This document shows, in pieces, positions 1 through 7,113 of a DNA stretch of 7,960 bases. Where the stretch lies: assembly GCF_946479415.1 (NCBI RefSeq), contig NZ_CAMLFY010000162.1, forward strand, positions 1 through 7,960, given 5' to 3'. Made by a program: the position numbers and the translations under genes. Numbering within the stretch: position 1 is the stretch's first letter; each line of letters begins with the position of its first letter. Source of the DNA: an uncultured Shinella sp. GTDB lineage: Bacteria > Pseudomonadota > Alphaproteobacteria > Rhizobiales > Rhizobiaceae. The notes below the pieces were generated by a model. It did not search any database. It had not been told where the DNA came from and was given only the letters and a program-made list of their open reading frames with translations.

Positions 1-12
1 CGCAACCAAATC

Positions 13-49
13 AAAAAAGCCCCGCTGACAGAAATGTCGCGGGGCTTTT
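13..49 (-). terminator. Strong intrinsic terminator, possibly bidirectional
   Basis: An 11-bp perfect stem (15-25 with 39-49, arm AAAAGCCCCGC) is extended by a 4-bp inner stem (27-30 with 35-38), with one bulged base at 26, and closed by a GAAA tetraloop (31-34). Read on the minus strand the stem is followed by six T residues (complement of 13-18), the classic Rho-independent layout. On the plus strand it is followed by TTTTGTCGTTT, so it could also stop a gene entering from the left. It lies 23 bases beyond the stop codon of the minus-strand reductase remnant (73-237), which suggests it was that gene's own terminator. Confidence 0.85.
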
Positions 50-72
50 GTCGTTTGTACCGAAATGTAACG

Positions 73-237
73 TCAGCGAGACACATGCCCCGAAATGTGC
101 AACTCAAAAGCCTTCCCGAAGCCAACCAGGAAATCCCGCGTCAGATTCCCACCCGCATCCAACAAGCCGCCAACCAAACCAATGTAAGCCTCCGGCTGTG
201 AGAAATATTGCGGATATACTCTTCGGATGTCTTTATA
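73..237 (-). pseudogene. 3' remnant of an NADPH-dependent FMN reductase (flavodoxin-fold, ChrR/YieF type)
   Basis: Read from about 237 down to a TGA at 75-73, one minus-strand frame gives a C-terminal protein piece. It includes IRRV, then SQPEAYIG (about 201-178), LLDAGGNLT (about 165-139), RDFL and a final GFGKAFELHIS. From family knowledge, NADPH-dependent FMN/quinone reductases end with an LRxV strand, then QPEAYI, a (L/F)xDxxGNLT turn, (ES)TRxFL and an aromatic AF segment, in this order. The usual residues between GNLT and RxFL are missing, which looks like a 12-base in-frame deletion. Upstream the frame meets a TGA at about 279-277, and no N-terminal flavin-binding half (GSLRxxS) is found, so this is a truncated relic, not a working gene. 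A strong terminator follows 23 bases after the stop. Identification is by motif order from memory; no search was run. Confidence 0.55.
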
Positions 238-581
238 GGAAGCTGGGTGGCGGCGGGTTTTCTGAAGATTTGTGCCTCAATCGATAGGCTTGTCATATCG
301 CTGACTGTTCTGTCGCTGGCAATGAACACCCTGAATGTTCCGCGCGAAAACGGCAAGGTAATACAACTTTCATCCGCATTGCCACCCGGAAGAAAAGTCG
401 GTAACGTCGTAGGATATTCGCGTTCAGCTTGTAACATTTATTACCTCTGTGCTGTTTTCCGATCCGCGTGATTTTCCTGCGGCCGAGACCACCGGGGCAA
501 ATTCCAAGCCGATCTCACGCGGTCTTTCGCATCCAGTTGGGGGTTGGGTTGCACAGGCAGCAGTTTCTGTATCGGCACCGG
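238..581. other. Region without a recognised gene; leader of the large + gene and one doubtful minus ORF
   Basis: This stretch is visibly richer in A/T than the flanking genes. On the minus strand an open frame runs from ATG 437-435 to 141 (98 aa). The ATG is preceded by AGAGG (448-444) at six-base spacing, a good Shine-Dalgarno. However, the protein resembles nothing I know, its third codon positions are not strongly G/C, and its last third runs out of frame across the reductase remnant. It may be a small gene, the front of a broken gene, or chance. An inverted repeat GTAA-N6-TTAC (431-444) overlaps its start. Bases 438-581 would hold the promoter of the downstream + gene; I see no convincing -35/-10 pair. 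A plus-strand frame at 208-471 looks like a shadow. Confidence 0.4.
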
Positions 582-3500
582 ATGGGCATCGCGCCGCTTT
601 CGGTTTTGATCCTGCCGTTCGCGGCGGGCGGCATTTTCGTCGCTCAGACAAGCAGTGTTTTGGCTGATCCCCTCGACCGCGGTGTGACCCCGGTGGCAGG
701 TTCGGTGATCGAGCAGAAGCTGGGCGAGGAGATCCGCTTCGTCGATCTTTCGAATTGGCAGGGTGTCGTGCGCCACCAGAACCTGCTTGGCGGCGATCTC
801 TTGCGGACCAATTCGACGGGACAACTCGCGATCCTTTTCGCCGACCGCACACAGGTGCGGCTCGGGCGCAATTCGACGCTTCAAGTCAAGCAGATGGCGC
901 CGGCGGGCGACACGACGCTGAGCCTGACGAGCGGCACGATGTGGGCGCGCGCCGAGCGCGGCGGACAGGGACTGGCGGTCGAGACCCCGGCAGCGACGGC
1001 GGCAATCCGGGGAACGGACTGGTCCCTGACCGTTCAGGGCGATAAGACTTCCTTGATCGTGCTCGAAGGCCAGGTCGAACTGAAGAATGACCATGGCAGT
1101 GTCCAGGTGGCGCAGGGTGAAGCGGCCGTTGCCACGCCGGGGCAGGCCCCGCAAAAACTCGTGATCGTTACGCCCGACGATCGGGAGCAAATGCTCTTTT
1201 ATCTTACGCTGCGCGACGGGTTTACCTTCATGCCGGCGAGCCCGTTACCGTTCAAGCAGATGCGCGCTGAAGAGGCGCGGGTCCTGGCACTGCCGCCTGA
1301 ACGGCGAAGTGCAGAAGACTGGCTGGTGCTTGCGGAGACACGTCTTAGCCTTGAAGGACGAGCGCCGGCTGTCGAGGCGCTTGCCGAAGCCAAGAGGAGG
1401 CCGCTGACACGTGCGGGCAAGGCGCGTGTTGCCTATCTCGAAGCGCTTTTGGCCGGCGCGGAGAAGCGCTATGACGATGCAGCCCGGCTTCTTGCAGAGG
1501 CGATGCCGGGTCTTGATCCGAAGCGCCGGGCGATTGCGGCCTATGGCGAATATTACGCGCGGTCGCTCGTCAATCCCAAGCTTGCTCTGACGCCGCCGAC
1601 GGCGGTGCGCGATCCCTATTCTGCGGTCATGAAGGCCTATACCGCTGGCTTTCTGGAGGATATTCCGGCGGCGATCGCGACCATCAAAGCGGCGGAAGCA
1701 CGTTTCCCCGAGGAATCATCGCTTCCGGCGATCCGCGCTCTTCTTGCCCAGTTCACCAATGATCCCGCGCAGATGCGCGAAGCGGTTGACCGGGCACTGG
1801 CTATCGATCCCGACGATGCGTTGGCCCTTGTTGCCCGCGCGCGGTTGCTCGGTGATTTCGAGGGCAATATCGAGGCCGCGCTTGTGGATCTCGATCGTGC
1901 CGCGACGCTTATGCCGGGCTCGTCCATGGTGTGGAACGATGTCGGTCTCGCCCATAGTGCGCGCGGCGATACCGGCAGGGCCGAAGCGGCGATGAAGCGC
2001 TCGATTGCGCTCGATCCGGAAAGCCCGATCGGCCACGCCAATCTGGCCATCTTCTATCTCGATCAAGCACGGATGAAGGAAGCGAAACGTGAGATCGATC
2101 TCGCGCTCGCCGCCGATCCGTCCTTCAGCATCGCGTTCCTGGCGCGGGGCCGGTATTATCTGCAGACCGGTGAGATCGATAAAGCGATGGAGGATCTTCT
2201 CGCGGCCTCGACAACCAACCCGGCCCATTCGCAATCTCAGCTCATGCTCGCCGCCGCGCATTATGAAGGCGGCGCCCGCGCACCGGCGCAACAGGCACTC
2301 GACAATGCCGACCGGTTGGACAAGAACGATCCGGTCATCTCCTCGGTCCGTACGGCCCTTGCGATCGACGAATACGATGCGGACGGGGCGATCCGTTACG
2401 CACAGGAATTCCTTCGCCGCTCGCGGGCGCAGGGCGGCCACTATGCATCCCTCGGCGCCAACCAGGATGCAGGCTCCACTCTGAACAATGCTTTCCGCCT
2501 GCAGGGACTGAACGCCTGGGGGCAATACTACGGTGACGCGGTCTTCGACCCGTTCGCCGGCAGTGCCTATTTTGACCAGGTGCTGCGTGGCGGGGCTTCC
2601 CCGCTGACAAGTTCTTTCCTGCCCGGCGAGGATGTTATCACCGACAATCCCAACAGCACCGCGTTCTCGTCGCTTTTTCAGGGCTTGCTGTTCGATCCTC
2701 ATCTGATTTCCAGCCGGTCTCGTTCAGCCTCGCTTTTGCGGCGTCCTTTTTTCGAAGGCTCCGTCGGCATAGGGACGACGCTCAATCCCGGCACTGAGGG
2801 ATGGCTGGGCTCCCTGGAATTCCAGAGCTATTCGAACGAGCCGGTGCCAATCAGCAGCAATCTTAGCCTGCAATATTCGAAATCGCCCGACGATACGCGC
2901 TATATCGACAACGGTGTTTTTGCCCGCGATATCGAGACCGACTTGGACATCCTGAGCTTCAACGGCTACCTGACGTCCACGGTCACGCCGGATGACAGGC
3001 TGGTCGCTTATGCGAGCCACAGCACCAACTCCTTCGCGTTGGACCTTCCCTATTTGAACGATTTCTTTCCCGGGCAAACCTACGGGGTCGATACGACGTT
3101 CACGACGGCCGGCCTGGGCTGGAGCCACACGATCGATTACCGCAATGTTGTCAATGCGGCGTTGCTGTATTCGTCATTCGATTTTGAACGCTCGCTCGGG
3201 CAGCTGATACCGCCGGTATTTGCCGAGACAACCCTGGGCTTTGGTCAGAGAAGTTATGTTGCTGCGCTCAACCACACGGTCGAAAGCGAGGACCTGATCT
3301 GGCGATATGGTGTGGAAGGCGGCCTCCTCAACAATCTCACCAGCCTGGAATTCTCGGCGACGGGTATCCCGCCGACGAGAACCTCGACGCAAGACGACAG
3401 CTATTTCGCCCGGGCCTATATCGATCTGACGCAGGAAATTACCCACGATTTGAAAGCCGAATACGGGCTGTTGGCGACGATCTGGGGCGGTGGCGATGGC

Positions 3501-4226
3501 GATGACGCAAAACATCTCGACCCGAGGATAGGGCTCGCCTGGACACCTGCCGAAGGGCAATGGTTGCGCGCAGGTTATATCCGGCAAAGTACGGACGCGA
3601 CGACGCCGACGCTGGCACCAATCGGTATCGTCGGTTTGCAGGCCAATGAATTCAGCGTGGGATCCGACGGGTATGCCGATACCCTGGCCTTGAAATGGGA
3701 TGCGGAATGGACCGATCGGCTCTTCACCACGGTCGATTATCAGCATCAGATTTTCAACGATATGACCATTAGCGACGCCTTGATCATATCGAATTTTCGT
3801 TTCGACGAAGCGACGGTGGATCGCGTCGCGATGACTGCCAATCTCGCGCTGGACTATGGTTTTGGTGTTTCGGCGACCTATGCACTTGCGTTTTCGGAGG
3901 ACAAGGATGCGGCAAGCCCATCATTCGGACGTGACCTTCCGTTCCTGCCACGGCATTCCGGTCAAGTTGCGCTGACCTATGTCAGCGAGGCGAATGTGAA
4001 GGCGACAATCGCCGCCAACTATATCGGCGAGCGGTATGGAGACCCCACCGCCCGGAAGCTGGACGACTACTGGACGCTCGATGCGAATTTGACTTGGGAG
4101 CCGTTTGACAAGAACGTCGTTTTCGAGGCGAGCGCCTATAACCTGCTTGATGAGACGTTCGAGGTCACACCCGGATGGAACGGCTGGGGCCGCGTCTTTA
4201 AAGGCATGGTGAAGTTCCGCTTCTGA
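582..4226 (+). CDS. FecR-domain / TPR / outer-membrane beta-barrel fusion protein
   Basis: A 1214-aa secreted envelope protein. ATG 582 was chosen because it begins a clean signal peptide: a hydrophobic core PLSVLILPFAAGG, then SSVLA|DP with predicted cleavage near residue 28. The same frame is open from GTG 468 (38 more residues), but neither start has a clear ribosome binding site, so the start is uncertain. Residues about 60-180 form a FecR-like domain, with the hallmark TPAATAAIRGTDW near 135-147 after a run of short beta strands. Residues about 380-583 contain roughly six TPR-type 34-aa helical repeats; the clearest begin near 447, 482, 516 and 550. From about 723 onward the protein is rich in alternating aromatic/polar beta strands. 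It has the late receptor-like motif YNLLDETFEV and ends VKFRF with a terminal Phe, the usual outer-membrane barrel signal. No TonB-receptor plug domain or TonB box is visible. FecR domains are normally periplasmic sensors or anti-sigma regulators. Here the protein probably sits in the outer membrane with FecR and TPR parts facing the periplasm; its substrate is unknown. Domain calls are firm, function is not. Confidence 0.9.
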   Translation: MGIAPLSVLILPFAAGGIFVAQTSSVLADPLDRGVTPVAGSVIEQKLGEEIRFVDLSNWQGVVRHQNLLGGDLLRTNSTGQLAILFADRTQVRLGRNSTLQVKQMAPAGDTTLSLTSGTMWARAERGGQGLAVETPAATAAIRGTDWSLTVQGDKTSLIVLEGQVELKNDHGSVQVAQGEAAVATPGQAPQKLVIVTPDDREQMLFYLTLRDGFTFMPASPLPFKQMRAEEARVLALPPERRSAEDWLVLAETRLSLEGRAPAVEALAEAKRRPLTRAGKARVAYLEALLAGAEKRYDDAARLLAEAMPGLDPKRRAIAAYGEYYARSLVNPKLALTPPTAVRDPYSAVMKAYTAGFLEDIPAAIATIKAAEARFPEESSLPAIRALLAQFTNDPAQMREAVDRALAIDPDDALALVARARLLGDFEGNIEAALVDLDRAATLMPGSSMVWNDVGLAHSARGDTGRAEAAMKRSIALDPESPIGHANLAIFYLDQARMKEAKREIDLALAADPSFSIAFLARGRYYLQTGEIDKAMEDLLAASTTNPAHSQSQLMLAAAHYEGGARAPAQQALDNADRLDKNDPVISSVRTALAIDEYDADGAIRYAQEFLRRSRAQGGHYASLGANQDAGSTLNNAFRLQGLNAWGQYYGDAVFDPFAGSAYFDQVLRGGASPLTSSFLPGEDVITDNPNSTAFSSLFQGLLFDPHLISSRSRSASLLRRPFFEGSVGIGTTLNPGTEGWLGSLEFQSYSNEPVPISSNLSLQYSKSPDDTRYIDNGVFARDIETDLDILSFNGYLTSTVTPDDRLVAYASHSTNSFALDLPYLNDFFPGQTYGVDTTFTTAGLGWSHTIDYRNVVNAALLYSSFDFERSLGQLIPPVFAETTLGFGQRSYVAALNHTVESEDLIWRYGVEGGLLNNLTSLEFSATGIPPTRTSTQDDSYFARAYIDLTQEITHDLKAEYGLLATIWGGGDGDDAKHLDPRIGLAWTPAEGQWLRAGYIRQSTDATTPTLAPIGIVGLQANEFSVGSDGYADTLALKWDAEWTDRLFTTVDYQHQIFNDMTISDALIISNFRFDEATVDRVAMTANLALDYGFGVSATYALAFSEDKDAASPSFGRDLPFLPRHSGQVALTYVSEANVKATIAANYIGERYGDPTARKLDDYWTLDANLTWEPFDKNVVFEASAYNLLDETFEVTPGWNGWGRVFKGMVKFRF

Positions 4227-4232
4227 TTTAGG

Positions 4233-4267
4233 CCCGGAGCTTCTTCCGAAAACGAAGCGAGCCGTGG
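4233..4267. terminator. Imperfect hairpin between convergent genes
   Basis: The 42-base gap between the converging stops of the large + gene and the minus-strand ParA-like gene contains an interrupted stem. It pairs GCTTC (4239-4243) with GAAGC (4254-4258), CGG (4235-4237) with CCG (4262-4264) and CC (4233-4234) with GG (4266-4267), with small bulges and a 10-base loop. Neither side has a strong T-run, although ATTTTT occurs at about 4279-4284 on the plus strand. It may act as a weak two-way terminator; this is the only candidate in the gap. Confidence 0.3.
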
Positions 4268-4268
4268 G

Positions 4269-4976
4269 TTACGCAACATTTTTCAGGCGGGTTGCAGCGG
4301 GGGCGACGGCAGCCGGAATCTGCTTCAGCACTTCCAGCGCCAAGGCGCGGGCGTTTTCCTGGGCCTTGTCGAGGTTGCTGACGCGTTTGGCGTCCATCGA
4401 ATAGAGCGTGCCGCCGCAGCCGAACATATCGCGGAAGGCGGAGCGCTCGATGATCGGTGTTTCCAGGAGATGCACGCGGCGCGCAGCAAGCAGATCCTTC
4501 ACCGCGTTCATCGCCCGCGTCGTCACCATGGAGTTGACCCGGGTGAGCACGACGGAATGGCGGATGCGGATATCAGCCTTGTCTTCAAGATAGTGCAGGA
4601 GTTCAATGACATTGGCGCCGCCCTGGGCATCCATGGCCGAGCCCTGTACGGGGATCAGCACGTAGTCGGCATGGCCGACGGCCTTGGCCAGCAGCGAGCT
4701 GCGCGAGCCCGGCAGGTCGATCAGTACGAAATCGGCGCGGGCCTTTTCCTCGGCAAGCTGCCGGTCGATCGTGCTCATGGTGACATAGGACACGACATGC
4801 AGCCGATTGCCCAGCACGCCTTCGGAGTTTTCATACCAGCGGGTAATCCAGTGCTGCGGATCGGCATCGAGCACCGAGACGCGGAAGCCGAGGCGGGCAA
4901 GCTCGGTCGCAAGCAGCAGCACCGCAGTCGTCTTGCCGGCGCCGCCCTTGGTGTTGGCGAAAGTGATGACGGGCAT
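4269..4976 (-). CDS. Orphan ParA/MinD-family ATPase, VirC1-like
   Basis: A 235-aa P-loop ATPase. The start at 4976 is preferred over upstream in-frame starts (to 5054) because the protein then begins directly with the first strand MPVITFANTK and has GGAGAGG (4987-4981) just upstream. It has the deviant Walker A KGGAGKTT (residues 10-17, signature Lys10 and Lys15), the switch strand VSVLDADPQ (33-41) and a Walker B-like VLIDLPG (84-90). These are the features of ParA/MinD ATPases that dimerise on ATP and bind DNA or membrane. No ParB or centromere-like partner gene is adjacent. Compared from memory, ITRWYEN after the second motif and ETPIIERSAFRDM near 172-184 match the pattern of Agrobacterium VirC1 (LTRWREN; TPMHERDAF) better than Soj/ParA. 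VirC1 helps recruit T-DNA to the transfer origin, but no transfer genes are seen here. The gene lies downstream of cheB on the same strand, so a role in placing a cargo such as the chemosensory array is possible but unproven. A chromosomal housekeeping partition role is the main alternative. Confidence 0.92.
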   Translation of the reverse strand: MPVITFANTKGGAGKTTAVLLLATELARLGFRVSVLDADPQHWITRWYENSEGVLGNRLHVVSYVTMSTIDRQLAEEKARADFVLIDLPGSRSSLLAKAVGHADYVLIPVQGSAMDAQGGANVIELLHYLEDKADIRIRHSVVLTRVNSMVTTRAMNAVKDLLAARRVHLLETPIIERSAFRDMFGCGGTLYSMDAKRVSNLDKAQENARALALEVLKQIPAAVAPAATRLKNVA

Positions 4977-4980
4977 GGGG

Positions 4981-4987
4981 CCTCTCC
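4981..4987 (-). promoter_or_regulatory. Ribosome binding site that fixes the ParA-like start
   Basis: On the minus strand GGAGAGG is followed by four C residues and then the ATG at 4976. The spacing is slightly short but acceptable, and the upstream in-frame starts lack an equally good site. It supports the 235-aa form, whose N-terminus also matches the family. Confidence 0.65.
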
Positions 4988-5020
4988 GGATCGTTCGTGA
5001 GCCGGTCATCGCTCGAACAA

Positions 5021-5040
5021 GACACCCTGCATGGTGTGTC
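5021..5040 (-). other. Small hairpin in the leader of the ParA-like gene
   Basis: GACAC (5021-5025) pairs with GTGTC (5036-5040), extended by CC/GG across one bulge around a short loop. On the minus strand this stem lies 44-64 bases before the ATG, between the candidate CtrA site and the ribosome binding site, so it would be in the 5' leader if transcription starts upstream. No known riboswitch or RNA family is recognised. Confidence 0.3.
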
Positions 5041-5056
5041 TTCACTGTCGCCAATC

Positions 5057-5064
5057 ATGGTTAA
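5057..5064 (-). promoter_or_regulatory. Candidate CtrA half-site upstream of the ParA-like gene
   Basis: The minus strand reads TTAACCAT, the 8-mer known as a CtrA half-site in Rhizobiales, 80 bases before the ATG of the ParA-like gene. CtrA is the alphaproteobacterial cell-cycle regulator. A single 8-mer is expected by chance in only about 0.5% of gaps this size if bases were random, but no second half-site or clear -10 box accompanies it. It is therefore only suggestive. Confidence 0.3.
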
Positions 5065-5140
5065 TGTCTGGTGAAAATTCGGGAAATTCCAGCAGAAACT
5101 TGCAACCGTTTTTGCCTATGGAATCGCATGGAAACAAGGA

Positions 5141-5180
5141 GATAGCGCACTCGCGCGCTATCGCCGCCGATCGGCGGCGA
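5141..5180 (-). terminator. Tandem stem-loops at the end of cheB, possible weak terminator
   Basis: Two stem-loops abut. Bases 5161-5180 are a perfect 20-bp palindrome (8-bp stem TCGCCGCC/GGCGGCGA, loop GATC) inside the last cheB codons. Bases 5141-5148 (GATAGCGC) pair with 5155-5162 around a six-base loop that includes part of the region past the cheB stop. On the minus strand the second stem is followed by TCCTTGTTTCC, only a weak T-run. It could end most che operon transcripts, protect the mRNA 3' end, or let some transcription continue into the ParA-like gene. Confidence 0.4.
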
Positions 5181-6246
5181 GGATTTCGCGGGCGAGCTGG
5201 TCGAGCGGCAATATGCGATCGACGCCGCCATGGGCAATCGCTTCCTTCGGCATGCCGAAAACGATGGAACTCGCCTCGTCCTGTGCCACCGTATAGGCGC
5301 CGGCCTGGTGCATTTCGGCCATGCCGCGCGCGCCATCGTCGCCCATGCCGGTCATGATGACGCCCATGGCGTTAGCACCCGCCGCGCGGGCAGCGGAGCG
5401 GAAGAGTACGTCGACGGAGGGCCGATGACGGGAGACGAGCGGGCCTTCGCGCACTGCGACATGGTAGCGCGCGCCCTGCCGCTCCAGCATCATGTGCCGG
5501 TCGCCGGGAGCGATAAGCACATGGCCGCGTAGCACGGGATCGCCGTGCACCGCTTCCTTGACCTCGACCTCGCAGAGGCCGTTCAGGCGATTTGCGAAGG
5601 CGGCGGTGAATTTCTCCGGCATATGCTGCACGATGACGATACCGGGTGCATTCGCCGGCAACTGCTCGAGCAAGACGCGCAGCGCTTCGGTGCCCCCCGT
5701 CGATGCACCGATGCAGGCCACCATCTCCGTCGTCTTGGCCATGGCCCGGCCCGAGGGCGGGGGAAGGACGGCATCGGCCGTCAGTTTCGCAGTCGGGCCG
5801 CTTGCGGCGGCATTGCGCCGGTTTGCGCCGAGGCGCGCGACGGCAGCCCCCTTGACGGCTTCACGGATGCGCGTGCCGGATTCGGCGAGATGGTCGGCCG
5901 CGCCGATCTTGGGTTTCAGGATGATGTCGACCGCGCCGGCCTCCAGCGCCTGCATCAGCGTTTCGGAACCCTCCTCGGTCAGCGATGAACACATGACGAC
6001 GGGGATGGGGCGCTGCGACATGATCTTGCGCAGGAAGGTGATGCCATCCATGCGCGGCATTTCCACGTCGAGTGTGATGACGTCAGGCATTTCCTCCTGA
6101 ATTTTCTTGGCCGCCATGAAGGGGTCGGAAGCCGCCCCCATGACCTCGATTTCCGGATCCTGCTCCAGCACATGGGTCAGCGCCTGACGCACGCTTGCGG
6201 AATCGTCGATGATGAGGACGCGGATTTTCTTGGCCGGAAGGGGCAT
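5158..6246 (-). CDS. cheB: Chemotaxis response regulator / protein-glutamate methylesterase CheB
   Basis: A 362-aa two-domain CheB that removes methyl groups from (and deamidates) chemoreceptors in the cytoplasm to reset sensitivity. Residues about 7-125 are a receiver domain: acidic pair Asp14-Asp15, phospho-acceptor Asp60 in [13 protein letters not shown], and Lys111 in LKP. A linker of about 45 residues rich in Ala and Pro leads to the methylesterase domain (about 175-358). Its catalytic triad is Ser182 in GASTGG, His208 in IVQHMP and Asp304 in GMGDDGA. Length and motifs are normal and nothing is missing. The ATG shares one base with the cheR stop (TGATG at 6248-6244), indicating translational coupling. 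The ribosome binding site is weak (AAGAAGA), as expected for a coupled gene. The enzyme would be activated by phosphoryl transfer from CheA, whose gene is not in the window. Confidence 0.97.
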   Translation of the reverse strand: MPLPAKKIRVLIIDDSASVRQALTHVLEQDPEIEVMGAASDPFMAAKKIQEEMPDVITLDVEMPRMDGITFLRKIMSQRPIPVVMCSSLTEEGSETLMQALEAGAVDIILKPKIGAADHLAESGTRIREAVKGAAVARLGANRRNAAASGPTAKLTADAVLPPPSGRAMAKTTEMVACIGASTGGTEALRVLLEQLPANAPGIVIVQHMPEKFTAAFANRLNGLCEVEVKEAVHGDPVLRGHVLIAPGDRHMMLERQGARYHVAVREGPLVSRHRPSVDVLFRSAARAAGANAMGVIMTGMGDDGARGMAEMHQAGAYTVAQDEASSIVFGMPKEAIAHGGVDRILPLDQLAREILAADRRR

Positions 6247-7097
6247 CAGATCTTCTTGAAAACCGTGTTGGCGACCTGGCGCACCGGCAATGCTATGCCG
6301 GTGACCGTTTCGGAATGGCCGACATAGAGATAGCCGCCGGGCAGCAGGCAATCGCAGAGCCTCGACAGCACCTTCGCCTGCGTCGGCTTGTCGAAATAGA
6401 TCAGCACGTTGCGGCAGAAGATCATGTGCATCGGCTCGCCCACCTTGTAGGCGCCGTCCATGAGGTTCATGCGGGCAAAGCCGATGGTTGCGCGCAGCCG
6501 GGGATGGATGCGCACCTCGCCGCGCGCGGCATCGCGAGAGGTCATCACATAACGCCGCTGGACGTCCGTGGGCACGGGGTGAACCATGTCGCGCGGATAG
6601 ACGCCGCGGCGTGCGGCCTGCAGCACGTCGGTTGAAAGGTCGGTCGCAAGAATGCGGTAGTCGATGCCGCCGATACTTTCCGCGAAATCCTGGAGAACCA
6701 TCGCCATCGTATAGGGTTCGGCTCCAATCGAGCAGGCGGCACTCCACAGGCGCAGTTTCCTGTGCCCCGCCGCGACGAGCTCCGGCAGGCCGGTCCGCTC
6801 CATGAACTCGAAGTGCTTCGGCTCGCGGAAGAAATCGGTCTTGTTCGTCGTCACCGCATCGATCAGGAAGATCGCTTCCTTCTCGATGCCGCCGTGCTTG
6901 AAGAGATAATCGCAATAGGCATTGAAGTTGGCGATGCCGGTGGCCCTGAGGCGTCGCCGCAGGCGGCCTTCCAGCATCGTCAGTTTCGTGATCGGCATCT
7001 TGATGCCGCTGTAGTCATAGATATAGCGCGACAGGGCCTCGAAATTCCGGCTGCTCAAGCCGTCCTCGCTCGCCTGCGCCCGCATTGCTGCTCCCAC
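6246..7097 (-). CDS. cheR: Chemotaxis protein-glutamate O-methyltransferase CheR
   Basis: A 283-aa cytoplasmic methyltransferase that transfers methyl groups from S-adenosylmethionine to glutamates of chemoreceptors, opposing CheB. The N-terminal all-helical CheR domain (about 15-70) includes [11 protein letters not shown]. The conserved [10 protein letters not shown] (83-92) follows. The SAM-binding loop [14 protein letters not shown] (117-130) is a variant of the usual SAACSTGEEPYS: the Thr is Ile and the first Glu of the pair is Ala. ATDLS (151-155), ARMNLMD (208-214) and [11 protein letters not shown] (226-236) complete the fold. GTG 7097 was chosen because AGGAG (7109-7105) lies seven bases upstream. 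ATG 7085 (279 aa), with GGGAG just before it, is an almost equal alternative. The gene follows cheW by 16 bases. Confidence 0.96.
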   Translation of the reverse strand: MGAAMRAQASEDGLSSRNFEALSRYIYDYSGIKMPITKLTMLEGRLRRRLRATGIANFNAYCDYLFKHGGIEKEAIFLIDAVTTNKTDFFREPKHFEFMERTGLPELVAAGHRKLRLWSAACSIGAEPYTMAMVLQDFAESIGGIDYRILATDLSTDVLQAARRGVYPRDMVHPVPTDVQRRYVMTSRDAARGEVRIHPRLRATIGFARMNLMDGAYKVGEPMHMIFCRNVLIYFDKPTQAKVLSRLCDCLLPGGYLYVGHSETVTGIALPVRQVANTVFKKI

Positions 7098-7104
7098 GTC
7101 AGGT

Positions 7105-7109
7105 CTCCT
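7105..7109 (-). promoter_or_regulatory. Ribosome binding site of cheR
   Basis: AGGAG on the minus strand lies seven bases before GTG 7097, in the 16-base gap after the cheW stop. It favours the GTG start over ATG 7085, which has its own weaker GGGAG at five-base spacing. Confidence 0.55.
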
Positions 7110-7113
7110 GAAA

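Noticed and set aside
60..98. Two copies of CCGAAATGT (60-68 and 90-98), with a similar AAATGTC in the terminator, resembling the repeated ends of IS21-type elements.
   Set aside because: The second copy lies inside the reductase reading frame, no transposase or matching far end is present, and the stop-plus-terminator layout explains the region better.
48..287. Plus-strand open frame of 79 aa.
   Set aside because: It starts inside the terminator hairpin, has no ribosome binding site, shows a low-complexity Pro/Gln/Ser composition and lies antisense to the reductase remnant.
1716..2702. Long minus-strand open frame (328 aa) antisense to the large gene.
   Set aside because: It is a GC-rich shadow of the TPR region, with Arg/Gly-rich composition, no recognisable domain and no ribosome binding site.
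4470..5000. Plus-strand open frame (176 aa) antisense to the ParA-like gene.
   Set aside because: It is a composition-driven shadow with no family motifs, while the opposite strand has a complete P-loop ATPase.
6247..6915. In-frame upstream extension of cheB to a 585-aa protein.
   Set aside because: The extra 223 residues are an Arg-rich shadow of cheR; the ATG at 6246 overlaps the cheR stop and begins a normal receiver domain.
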